Source of the DNA: JADJVL01 sp039812765 | GTDB lineage: Bacteria > Acidobacteriota > Holophagae > Holophagales > Holophagaceae | DNA: 34,984 nucleotides | NCBI GenBank assembly: GCA_039812765.1 | Contig: JBDIBF010000027.1 | Location: forward strand, 1-34,984 | Direction: 5' to 3' | Shown: in pieces, positions 1 to 7,116 of the stretch | Layout of the letters: each line of letters opens with the position of its first letter | Position numbering within the stretch: the stretch's first letter is position 1 | Translations under genes and position numbers: made by a program | The notes under the pieces: generated by a model | The model's database searches: none | What the model saw: the letters and a program-made list of their open reading frames with translations, nothing else | Told to the model about the DNA's origin: nothing

Positions 1-416
1 CCGGGGCGGGTCTCGGGCCGGGGCTCGATCCGGGGCGTCGGCGCGCTCCGCTCCTCGGGGCGGGGCATGGGATGGGGCGCCTCCCGCCGCGGCTCGGGGC
101 GGAGCTCAGGCCGGGCGTCGGGGCGGGGCTGCATCCGGGGCTCGGGGCGGGCGTCGCGCCGCTCCTCGCGGTGCTCCTGGCGCTCCTGCCGGACGTCCCG
201 GCGCTGCTCCTGCCGCTCGTGCCGCTCCTGGCGGGCCTCCTGCTTCTGCTCCCGCTTCTCCTGCCGGGCCTCCACCTTGCGCGGCTCCTGCTTGGGCTTG
301 TCCTTGTCGTCCCCGGCCAGGGCGAAGGTCCCGGCGGCGAGGGCGAGGGTCAGGGCGCCGAGGCGGAGGGAGCGCAGGCTCCCGGGAGGCAGGGCGGGGA
401 GGGTGCGCGTGGCCAT
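1..416 (-). CDS. Exported R/E/Q-rich repetitive protein, 3' end outside window
   Basis: This is an open minus-strand frame that runs off the left edge; 138 complete codons are visible. The ATG at 416 is preceded by AAAGGA six bases upstream, a good ribosome binding site. Residues 1-34 look like a signal peptide, with a hydrophobic stretch (LGALTLALAAGTFALA) and a cleavage site before GDDKDK. What follows is almost entirely charged or polar: Lys/Glu/Gln/Arg-rich to about residue 90 (units such as RQERQE), then Pro-Arg-Glu units (RPEPR, RPDARPE). Such extensions are seen in front of several unrelated periplasmic domains, so the folded domain, if any, lies beyond the window. No function is recognised. 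A 16-bp palindrome lies just upstream of the ribosome binding site. Confidence 0.7.
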   Translation of the reverse strand, partial: MATRTLPALPPGSLRSLRLGALTLALAAGTFALAGDDKDKPKQEPRKVEARQEKREQKQEARQERHERQEQRRDVRQERQEHREERRDARPEPRMQPRPDARPELRPEPRREAPHPMPRPEERSAPTPRIEPRPETRP

Positions 417-430
417 GGCCGGTCCTTTCG

Positions 431-446
431 GATCCCGCGCGGGATC
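431..446. promoter_or_regulatory. Perfect 16-bp palindrome upstream of the 1-416 gene
   Basis: GATCCCGCGCGGGATC is perfectly self-complementary. It ends a few bases before the AAAGGA ribosome binding site of the minus-strand gene that starts at 416. It could be an operator, or a hairpin in the mRNA leader. No regulator is identifiable. Confidence 0.35.
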
Positions 447-474
447 GGGCTTTGAGAATGGAGACACGGTACCA

Positions 475-492
475 CCGGCCGGGTTGGGCCGG
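475..492 (-). terminator. GC hairpin after the amidohydrolase gene
   Basis: CCGGCC and GGCCGG are separated by six bases, just downstream of the amidohydrolase stop codon. There is no T-tract, so intrinsic termination is uncertain. Confidence 0.3.
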
Positions 493-509
493 CGGGGCCG
501 GGCGCCGCC

Positions 510-1964
510 CTAGTACTGCCCGTAGCGGCCCTTCACGGCGTCGAAGAGCCGGGCGGAGTCGTAGCCGACGCCGTCCTTGAAGACGAGCTCGACCTTCTCG
601 AGGTCGTTGATGTCGGCGGCGGGGTTGCCGCGCACCACCATCAGGTCGGCGTCCAGGCCAGGGGCGACGGCGCCGATGCGGTGCTCCAGGCCCAGGAAGC
701 GGGCGCCGTTATGGGTGGCGATGCGGATGGCCTCGACGGGGGTGAAGCCGGCCTCCACGAGGAGCTCCACCTGGCGCCAGTCGCTGATGCCGGGGATCGT
801 CCCGCCGTTGCCGGTGGGGTCGCAGCCGGCGAGGAGGAGGCCGCCGGCGGCCACGAAGGCGCGCTCGAGGGCCATGGCGCGCTTGAAGATCGCCGTCGGA
901 CCTTCAGGGGCCCGTCCGGCGGTGCGGTTGCGGGCGACGAGGAAGGCTTCCCGGGCCTGGGGGCTCATGACCTCCAGGGCCAGGGGCCGAAGGGGCGGGC
1001 GGTGGGGCACCATGTGCTCGAAGACGGGGAGCGTCGAGGTGACGGCGATCTTCTTCGCGACGAGCTTGGCGAAGAGAGCCTTGGCGATGGGGCCGTCGGG
1101 GTCCATGGCCATGGGGGTGGTGCCGAGGGGAGCCGTGGAAGGCTTGTCCGGCTGCTTGCCGGGATCGAGCTGGGTGTTGACGAAGAAGCCGTGCTCCAGG
1201 TCGTCGATGCCCAGGTCGGCGGCCTCGTCATAGGTGACGGAGCTGAGGTGGCCGGTGACCTTGAGGCCGCGGGCGTGGGCGGCGTCGCAGGCGGCCTTCA
1301 GCTCGGCCCGGGTGATGTGCATGTAGGCCTTGAAGGAGGTCGCCCCGGCGTCCGCCCAGAAGTTGACGAAGGCCTTGGCGTCCTCGGGGCCCTTCAGGGC
1401 GTGCATCTGCAGGAAGGGGCTGCCCGCGCCTTCGAGGTAGGGCGCCGTGACGTGGATGTGGGGCCCCGGGACCTTGCCCTCGTCCACCAGCCGCTTCAGG
1501 TTGAGGTCCGCGTAGGGCTCCACGCTGCCCGTGGTGCGGATGGTGGTGACGCCCGCCGCCAGGTAGAGCCGCGGCGCCGAGAAGGTCATCTGCGGTACCA
1601 GCACCGGCGCCTCCGACGACCCGTCCGCCTTCAGGTTCGGCCGCGCGATGTGGAACAGGTGGTCGTGCATCCCCACCAGCCCCGGCAGCACCGTCGCGCC
1701 CCGGAGGTCGAGGACCTTCTGGTTCGGCGCCGCAGCCACGTCCGCCCCCGCCGAGATCCACGCGATCTTCCCCCCCTCGATCACGACGTTGCGGTCCTCC
1801 AGCGGAGGATTGCCCAGCCCGTCGATGACGCGCACGTGGGTGAGCACCACGCGGGGGGCGTCGAGGGTGATGTAGCGGGCGACGTCGGGGGAGGGTTTGG
1901 GGGTTTGGGAATGGAGCGTGATCGATGCGAAAACTAGCAGGCAGAGGGCCGGATGATTGAGCAT
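510..1964 (-). CDS. Exported amidohydrolase family metalloenzyme
   Basis: The protein has 484 residues and belongs to the metal-dependent amidohydrolase (imidazolonepropionase/prolidase-like) superfamily. Visible metal and active-site motifs are HxH at H100/H102 (GMHDH), a likely carboxylated lysine K212 (TSFKAYM), H239 (TGHLS), H258 (LEHGF) and D382 (AGCDPTG). A small beta-sandwich part precedes the barrel (VIDGLGNPP) and follows it (APGLDADLMVVRGNP). The N-terminus MLNHPALCLLVFASITLHSQ looks like a signal peptide, so it probably acts in the periplasm. The ATG at 1964 is chosen because AGAGGAG lies six bases upstream; the frame is open 15 codons further but without a ribosome site. The substrate cannot be read from sequence; relatives hydrolyse cyclic amides or C-terminal dipeptides. 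It appears to be monocistronic. Confidence 0.88.
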   Translation of the reverse strand: MLNHPALCLLVFASITLHSQTPKPSPDVARYITLDAPRVVLTHVRVIDGLGNPPLEDRNVVIEGGKIAWISAGADVAAAPNQKVLDLRGATVLPGLVGMHDHLFHIARPNLKADGSSEAPVLVPQMTFSAPRLYLAAGVTTIRTTGSVEPYADLNLKRLVDEGKVPGPHIHVTAPYLEGAGSPFLQMHALKGPEDAKAFVNFWADAGATSFKAYMHITRAELKAACDAAHARGLKVTGHLSSVTYDEAADLGIDDLEHGFFVNTQLDPGKQPDKPSTAPLGTTPMAMDPDGPIAKALFAKLVAKKIAVTSTLPVFEHMVPHRPPLRPLALEVMSPQAREAFLVARNRTAGRAPEGPTAIFKRAMALERAFVAAGGLLLAGCDPTGNGGTIPGISDWRQVELLVEAGFTPVEAIRIATHNGARFLGLEHRIGAVAPGLDADLMVVRGNPAADINDLEKVELVFKDGVGYDSARLFDAVKGRYGQY

Positions 1965-2009
1965 TGCAACTCCTCTGGCTGGTGACCCACGGTAGCGGAC
2001 CTTGCACAC

Positions 2010-2218
2010 AGGTAGGGATCGCAGATTTCAGAAGGACCGGTTATACATCCATGTGTAGTTATTAATAGTGATTGAGCGGCCTCGGTATACCAAATGAATA
2101 CGTCATCGCAGAATGAATCCGCGACCAAGCACATTTTAGGTGTTGCTTGAATCTAAATAGCTGAGTGGACTCTCGCGCGGTTTGTTGTTGGACTCATCGA
2201 CTACGGCGAGAGAGAGCC
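2010..2218. other. AT-rich intergenic segment
   Basis: These 209 bases hold no convincing gene. Two 60-base lines counted by eye are about 35% and 43% G+C, against about 70% for the window. Together with the following gene this looks like foreign DNA. I see no tRNA, integrase or clear flanking direct repeat. Confidence 0.5.
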
Positions 2219-2689
2219 TTATGCATCTTCGGGTCGTCGGTTGAAATGAGTCGCGCGCCACGCTCTGGCTTCTTGAACCGTTGGCCCCGAAATCCGTCGA
2301 AACTCGACGATCTTGGATCTGGTGTCATGCAAGAGTTGCAGGCTCCACCGTCGGTAGACACCATTCTTGATCTCACCACCGAGTTGAGTGATGCCGCCAG
2401 CTTCGCCATACGGATGACCATGGAGAAGTGCATTCCTTTCAACAGTCGCTTCTTCATAATGGGCGGCCATCAGACGTAGGCGGCCTGCGAGTTCTGTTGG
2501 TAGGTCATTCTCAAGGGTTCTAATCCTCTTTCGAAAATTTTTAGCGATTGTGCCGGCTGGTTGAATTGTGTTGGCGGCTTGCCAGTCGTCATTGTGCAAA
2601 TAGACGAGCGTAGAAATCACATCCCACTCGAGAGCAGCGAAGTCCCAAATAAACTGCCCGATGGCCTGAAGGTACTCAGGAGTACTCAA
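2219..2689 (-). CDS. Small HEPN-motif protein on a low-GC island
   Basis: The 156-residue protein has no signal peptide or membrane segment. It is predicted to be mainly helical: an N-terminal helix (IGQFIWDFAALEWDV), a basic middle part (KNFRKRIRTLEND) and, at residues 85-90, R-N-A-L-L-H followed by GHPY. R-x4-H with a polar residue after the Arg is the signature of HEPN ribonucleases and toxins. The only start that fits the family-like N-terminus is TTG at 2689: a stop lies two codons upstream, and AAGG is seven bases ahead of the TTG. Base composition is clearly lower in G+C than in its neighbours, which suggests transfer. No nucleotidyltransferase or other antitoxin partner is adjacent, so a toxin or defence role is inference only. 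It could also be a non-catalytic HEPN-fold protein. Confidence 0.7.
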   Translation of the reverse strand: MSTPEYLQAIGQFIWDFAALEWDVISTLVYLHNDDWQAANTIQPAGTIAKNFRKRIRTLENDLPTELAGRLRLMAAHYEEATVERNALLHGHPYGEAGGITQLGGEIKNGVYRRWSLQLLHDTRSKIVEFRRISGPTVQEARAWRATHFNRRPEDA

Positions 2690-2710
2690 TTCCTAACCTT
2701 AATTGTGAGT

Positions 2711-2723
2711 GGGAATGCTTCCC
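2711..2723 (-). terminator. Short hairpin after nrdJ
   Basis: GGGAA-TGC-TTCCC lies 8 bases past the nrdJ stop codon, before the HEPN gene. The stem is short and there is no T-tract. It is a possible end of the nrdJ transcript. Confidence 0.3.
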
Positions 2724-2730
2724 GTTCCGA

Positions 2731-5700
2731 TTAAGAGCACCCCGTCGTCGCCCCACACGTCTGGCACTTCATGCACGCGCCATTCCGCACGAGGGTCAGA
2801 TGCCCACACTCGGGGCAGGGATCGCCGGTGTAGCCCTTCTCGCGGGCGGCCTGGATGGCGCTCTTGGCGGTGGCGCCGCTCACTGTGCGGTGGCTGACGG
2901 CCACCAGCGCGGGCGCGGGGGCGACGGGAGCCGCCGGGGCGTTCATGTCGCCGGCCTGGAACAGCGGCGTCATGCCGCCTTCGGTCGCCGGAGCCTCGCT
3001 GGCCAGCCCGGGCGCGTGGCTGACGGGCTTGGTGGTGAGGTGCATGAGCTGCTCGGGCTCCACCTGGGCCAGCTCGTAGCGGCCGAGGTAGGAGATCGCC
3101 AGCTCGCGGAAGACGAAGTCGATGATGCTGGTGCTGAACTTCACCGTGTCGCTGCCCTGCACGAGGCCGTTGGGCTCGAAGCGCGTGAACAGGAAGGCGT
3201 CGCAGTACTCCTCCAGCGGCACGCCGTGCTGCAGGCCCATGCTCACCGCGATGGCGAAGCAGTTCAGCACCGCGCGGAAGGCGGCGCCCTCCTTGTGGAT
3301 GTCCAGGAAGATCTCGCCGAGCTGGCCGTCCTCGTACTCCCCGGTGCGCAGGTACATCTTCGTCCCGCCCACCGTCGCGCTCTGGGTGTAGCCGCCCCGG
3401 CGGTTCGGCAGCTTCTTGCGATACGTCCGCACGATCTGGTTGCTGAGCGCCTGGGTCTGCGCCACCGCCATCGCCGCCACCTTCTCCGCCTTCGGCGCCG
3501 CCTCGTCCTGCAGCGTCTCGGAGGCTTCCGCGCCGTCCAGCAGGTCCAGGTTCGTCGCCATCGCCTGGCTCATCTTCGAGCCGTCGCGGTAGAGCGCCAC
3601 CGCCTTCAGCATCAGCTTCCAGGAGGCCTCGTAGACGTCGGCGACGTCCTTCACCGTGCTCTCGGCGGGAAGGTTGATGGTCTTGCTGATGGCCCCCGAC
3701 AGGAAGGGCTGGGCGGCGGCCATCATCCGCAGGTGGCCCATGGGCGCGATGTAGCGCTGGCCCGTCCGGCCGCATTTGTTCGCGCAGTCGAAGATGGGCA
3801 GGTGCTCGCTCTTGAGGTGCGGCGCCCCCTCCACCGTCATCGTGCCGCTCAGCGCGGCGAGGAAGGCCTTCACCTGGTCCGCCGAGAACTGCTGGTTCAG
3901 CTTCTCCATGGGCAGCACGAAGCTGGGGTCGAAGGCCGTGGGCAGCTTCGCCTCGATGGCGTTCAGCTCCTCGTCCGTCCAGCCCTTGGCCAGGAACTCC
4001 TTGCGGGTGATGCCCGGCGTCGCGTCGCTCAGCTCCTGCCAGCCCACCACGTGGCGCTCGATGTCCTTGATCTGGGAGGGCGTGTAGCCCAGGCGCATCA
4101 GGGCTTCGGGGATGGCGCCGTTGACGAGCTTGAAGTAGCCGCCGCCGGCCAGCTTCTTGAACTTCACCAGGGCGAAGTCCGGCTCCACGCCCGTGGTGTC
4201 GCAGTCCATGAGCAGGCCGATGGTGCCCGTGGGGGCCAGCACCGTCACCTGGGCGTTGCGGTAGCCGTGCTGCTCGCCGAGCAGCAGCGCCCGGTCCCAG
4301 CTCTCCCGGGCCGCGTCGAGGATGGACTTCGGCACCCCCTGGCCGTGCAGGCCCTGGGGACGCACCGAAAGGTTCTCGTACTCGCTGTCCGGCGCGTTGT
4401 AGGCCGCCCGGCGGTGGTTGCGGACGACCCGGAGCATGTGCGCCCGGTTGGGCTCGAACTTGGGGAAGGGGCCCAGCTCGGCGGCCATCTCGGCGGACGC
4501 GGCGTAGGCGTCGCCGGTGAGGATGGCCGTGAGCGCGCCGCACCACTGGGTGCCCTCCACGCTGTCGTAGGGGATGCCCAGGCGCATGAGCATGGCGCCC
4601 AGGTTCGCGTAGCCCAGGCCCAGGGTGCGGAAGTCGTGGCTGAGCTGCGCGATGGCCTCCGAGGGGAACTGGGCCATCAGCACCGAGATCTCGAGCACGA
4701 TGGTCCAGAGGCGGATGCCGTGGCGGTAGCCCTCCAGGTCGAAGCCCCCGTCCGCGGTGAGGAAGGTGCAGAGGTTCAGCGACGCGAGGTTGCAGGCCGT
4801 GTCGTCCAGGAACATGTACTCCGAGCAGGGGTTCGACGCGTTGATGCGGCCGTGCTCGGGGCAGGTGTGCCAGTCGTTGATGGTGGTGTCGAACTGGAGG
4901 CCGGGGTCGGCGCAGGACCAGGCGGCGTAGTTGACCTTCTTCCACAGGTCCTTGGCGCGGAGCTTCTTCGAGACCTTGCCGTCCACCCGGCGCTTCAGCT
5001 CCCAGTCGCCGTCCTGCTCCAGGGCCCGCATGAAGGCGTCGGGGACGCGCACCGAGTTGTTGGAGTTCATGCCGCCCACGGTGTAGTAGGCGTCGCCGTC
5101 CCAGGAGGTGTCGTAGCCCGCGAGGTCGCGTTCGAAGTCGCCGCCGGCGAGGCGGGAGAGGCACTGGCTCAGGAAGGCCGCCGGCACGCCCTCCTTCTTG
5201 GCCTGCTGCAGGGCCTTCTTCAGGGCGCCGTTGGTCTTGGGGTCCGCGTCGCCGTGGGTGTTGCCCTCCACGGCCTCGCACAGGGCGTTCCAGGTGCGTT
5301 TCAGCAGGACGCTCCCCGCGGCGATCATCGCCACCTTGCGCTCCTCGAGGACCTTCCAGTCCACGAAGGCCTCGATGTCGGGGTGGTCCAGGTCGAGGCA
5401 GACCATCTTCGCCGCGCGGCGCGTGGTGCCGCCGCTCTTGATGGCGCCCGCGGCCTTGTCGCCCACCGCGAGGAAGCTCATGAGGCCCGAGCTGCGGCCG
5501 CCGCCCGAGAGGGGCTCCTCCGCGCCGCGGATGCGGGAGAAGTTGGAGCCGGTGCCCGAGCCGTACTTGAAGATCCGGGCCTCGCGGGTCCAGAGGTCCA
5601 TGATGCCGCCCTCGTTCACCAGGTCGTCGCTCACGCTCTGGATGAAGCAGGCGTGGGGCTGGGGGCGCTCGTAGGCCGAGGTGGACTTCCGCATCTCGCC

Positions 5701-6150
5701 GGTCTTCGGGTCCACGTAGCTGTGGCCCTGGGCCGGGCCCGCGATGCCGTAGGCGTAGTGCAGGCCCGTGTTGAACCACTGGGGGCTGTTGGGCGCGCAC
5801 ATCTGCTTGGCGAGCATGTAGGTCAGCTCGTCGTAGAAGGCCTGGGCGTCCCCGGGGGTGTCGAAGTAGCCGTGGGACTCGCCCCACATGCGCCAGCAGC
5901 CCGCCAGGCGGTGGAAGACCTGCCGGGCGTCCTTCTCGCCGCTGTTCTGCGCGTCGATGCCCTTCCGGCGGAAGTACTTCTGGGCCAGGATGTCCACGGC
6001 CACCTGGGACCAGGACTCGGGCACCAGCACGTCCTTGGCCTCGAAGACCACCGTCCCGTCCAGCTTCGTGATGCGGGAGGTGCGGGGCACGAAGGCGATG
6101 CTCTTGAGCGGGTCCTGGCCGGCTTGGGTGAAGTGGCGCGCGATCTTCAT
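2731..6150 (-). CDS. nrdJ: Class II (adenosylcobalamin-dependent) ribonucleotide reductase
   Basis: The 1139-residue protein reduces ribonucleotides to deoxyribonucleotides using an adenosylcobalamin-generated thiyl radical, without oxygen dependence. Visible active-site elements are C168 (QPHACFIQS), the finger-loop N440-P-C442-S-E444 with the radical cysteine and glutamate, and a downstream DTACNLASLNL stretch. The last about 30 residues form a zinc-ribbon-like tail with two CxxC pairs (CPECG, CQTCG), typical of the long NrdJ family; this tail may also deliver reducing equivalents. The length is normal for the family. The ATG at 6150 has GAGG six bases upstream. It is transcribed alone from a promoter at 6319-6347 with an NrdR-type operator and a leader of about 160 nt. 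No class I or III reductase gene is in the window. Confidence 0.97.
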   Translation of the reverse strand: MKIARHFTQAGQDPLKSIAFVPRTSRITKLDGTVVFEAKDVLVPESWSQVAVDILAQKYFRRKGIDAQNSGEKDARQVFHRLAGCWRMWGESHGYFDTPGDAQAFYDELTYMLAKQMCAPNSPQWFNTGLHYAYGIAGPAQGHSYVDPKTGEMRKSTSAYERPQPHACFIQSVSDDLVNEGGIMDLWTREARIFKYGSGTGSNFSRIRGAEEPLSGGGRSSGLMSFLAVGDKAAGAIKSGGTTRRAAKMVCLDLDHPDIEAFVDWKVLEERKVAMIAAGSVLLKRTWNALCEAVEGNTHGDADPKTNGALKKALQQAKKEGVPAAFLSQCLSRLAGGDFERDLAGYDTSWDGDAYYTVGGMNSNNSVRVPDAFMRALEQDGDWELKRRVDGKVSKKLRAKDLWKKVNYAAWSCADPGLQFDTTINDWHTCPEHGRINASNPCSEYMFLDDTACNLASLNLCTFLTADGGFDLEGYRHGIRLWTIVLEISVLMAQFPSEAIAQLSHDFRTLGLGYANLGAMLMRLGIPYDSVEGTQWCGALTAILTGDAYAASAEMAAELGPFPKFEPNRAHMLRVVRNHRRAAYNAPDSEYENLSVRPQGLHGQGVPKSILDAARESWDRALLLGEQHGYRNAQVTVLAPTGTIGLLMDCDTTGVEPDFALVKFKKLAGGGYFKLVNGAIPEALMRLGYTPSQIKDIERHVVGWQELSDATPGITRKEFLAKGWTDEELNAIEAKLPTAFDPSFVLPMEKLNQQFSADQVKAFLAALSGTMTVEGAPHLKSEHLPIFDCANKCGRTGQRYIAPMGHLRMMAAAQPFLSGAISKTINLPAESTVKDVADVYEASWKLMLKAVALYRDGSKMSQAMATNLDLLDGAEASETLQDEAAPKAEKVAAMAVAQTQALSNQIVRTYRKKLPNRRGGYTQSATVGGTKMYLRTGEYEDGQLGEIFLDIHKEGAAFRAVLNCFAIAVSMGLQHGVPLEEYCDAFLFTRFEPNGLVQGSDTVKFSTSIIDFVFRELAISYLGRYELAQVEPEQLMHLTTKPVSHAPGLASEAPATEGGMTPLFQAGDMNAPAAPVAPAPALVAVSHRTVSGATAKSAIQAAREKGYTGDPCPECGHLTLVRNGACMKCQTCGATTGCS

Positions 6151-6235
6151 GCGATGCCTCGGGCTGGGGGACCCGCTCGGGTGGGGCGCAGGTCCGGCGA
6201 AGGGATTGGAGGGTGACTAAAAGATCGTTTCCGGG

Positions 6236-6311
6236 CGGCACAAATCCCACCCTCCGGTCAAGGGAGGGCGAAGGTGCGGCTGGGCGTTATGGACCTCAAG
6301 GGGTTGTGCCG
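6236..6311 (-). promoter_or_regulatory. Possible structured 5' leader of nrdJ
   Basis: The predicted leader starts near 6312. Its first bases, CGGCACAA (6304-6311 on the minus strand), are perfectly complementary to TTGTGCCG (6236-6243). They would close a loop of 60 nt that contains a second hairpin, CCCTCC/GGAGGG (about 6250-6268). I looked for the cobalamin riboswitch core (GCCACTG and the B12 box) and did not find it. This is a long-range stem seen by eye and has not been folded by computer. Confidence 0.35.
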
Positions 6312-6318
6312 GAGTCAA

Positions 6319-6347
6319 AGCATCACCCCAAGATCTGGGGGTGTCAA
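6319..6347 (-). promoter_or_regulatory. nrdJ promoter with NrdR-box-like operator in the spacer
   Basis: On the minus strand, TTGACA (6342-6347) is separated by exactly 17 bases from GATGCT (6319-6324). The spacer holds CCCCCAGATCTTGGGG (6326-6341), a near-perfect palindrome. It matches the conserved positions of the NrdR box (C2, C4, A6, AT at the centre, T11, G13, G15). NrdR is the general repressor of ribonucleotide reductase genes. A site between -35 and -10 would block RNA polymerase directly. NrdR boxes usually occur in pairs about three helical turns apart; I see only one here. Confidence 0.6.
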
Positions 6348-6567
6348 GGGAGCCTTGTACGGAATTTTCCACCCCTCCGACAACCTCCGGGACTTCAGCA
6401 CTTGTCGAGCCCGGAGCGCCCCTCTCGATGGTTGGAAACCCGCGCTGCCGCTATATTGGATCCAAGCCGGGCCCCATGCATCGGGGTGCGATGAACCGGG
6501 TCAGGTCGGAAGAAGCAGCCCTAAGTCGTCGCCTCGAGTGCCGTGGTCAGCCCGGCCCTTTTGCTGC

Positions 6568-6685
6568 CCAGGGAGCGCCGAAGGCGCAGGGCGGACGCGC
6601 GAGCGTTCGCCGGGCAGCAAAACCGAGGGCCCCGGAGCGCAGCGGAGAGGGCCCGCTGGAAGCGGAAGGTTCGCGCCTTTCCGGA
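6568..6685. repeat. Direct repeat of about 119 bp, copy 1
   Basis: Starts CCAGGGAGCGCCGAAGGCGC and ends CGCCTTTCCGGAG. Copy 2 lies 127 bases downstream with few differences. Each copy contains a small hairpin (GCGCC-gaa-GGCGC). GGGCAGCAAAA inside this copy is the reverse complement of TTTTGCTGCCC at 6559-6569 just before it. This looks like a dispersed intergenic palindromic element rather than a gene. Confidence 0.8.
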
Positions 6686-6694
6686 GGCACCGAA

Positions 6695-6814
6695 CCAGGG
6701 AGCGCCGAAGGCGCGGGGCGGACGCGCGAGCGTTCGCCGGGCAGCAAAACCGGGGGCCTCGGAGCGCAGCGGAGAGGGCCCGCTGGAAGCTGAAGGGTCG
6801 CGCCTTTTCCGGAG
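6695..6814. repeat. Direct repeat of about 119 bp, copy 2
   Basis: Same unit as 6568-6685, with a few substitutions and a one-base insertion in the terminal T run (CGCCTTTTCCGGAG). The two copies are separated by about 9 bases. Confidence 0.8.
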
Positions 6815-6877
6815 TCGCCTCGATCCCTCCGGCATGGCGCCGGGAGGCGCGTGGATCCTAGCGCGCTTCGCTTGCTC

Positions 6878-6925
6878 GTACTTGAGGCAGGCGCGGCATG
6901 CTGCCGCCGCGCCAGCCTCAAGTAC
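6878..6925 (+). terminator. Long hairpin with 20-bp arms
   Basis: Arm 6878-6897 and arm 6906-6925 are complementary except for one A-A mismatch (GTACTTGAGGC, A, GGCGCGGC), around an 8-base loop. On the plus strand the hairpin is followed by CTTTTC, so it could terminate plus-strand transcription. No plus-strand gene precedes it, so a palindromic repeat element is the alternative. Confidence 0.5.
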
Positions 6926-6942
6926 CTTTTCAAGGTCAAGGT

Positions 6943-7032
<90 letters not shown>

Positions 7033-7116
7033 AAGGTCGGTGCCTCGCTGGACGGCTGGGTCGACGGCCCGAACCTGCTCGCGGTCTGGGGATGGGCACG
7101 ACACCCCGTACCGGCC

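Noticed and set aside
681..1937. Plus-strand open frame opposite the amidohydrolase gene
   Set aside because: Antisense shadow; the amidohydrolase on the minus strand has all metal motifs.
2010..2700. Genomic island with attachment sites or an integrase
   Set aside because: Composition differs, but there is no integrase, transposase, flanking tRNA or clear direct repeat.
2800..6216. Plus-strand open frame of about 1138 codons opposite nrdJ
   Set aside because: It is an antisense shadow of a GC-rich gene. The translation is Val/Ala/Gly/Leu/His/Arg-rich low complexity with no domain, while the minus strand encodes an intact NrdJ.
6151..6311. Cobalamin riboswitch upstream of nrdJ
   Set aside because: The B12 box and the conserved core GCCACTG are not present on the minus strand, so only an unclassified leader structure is reported.
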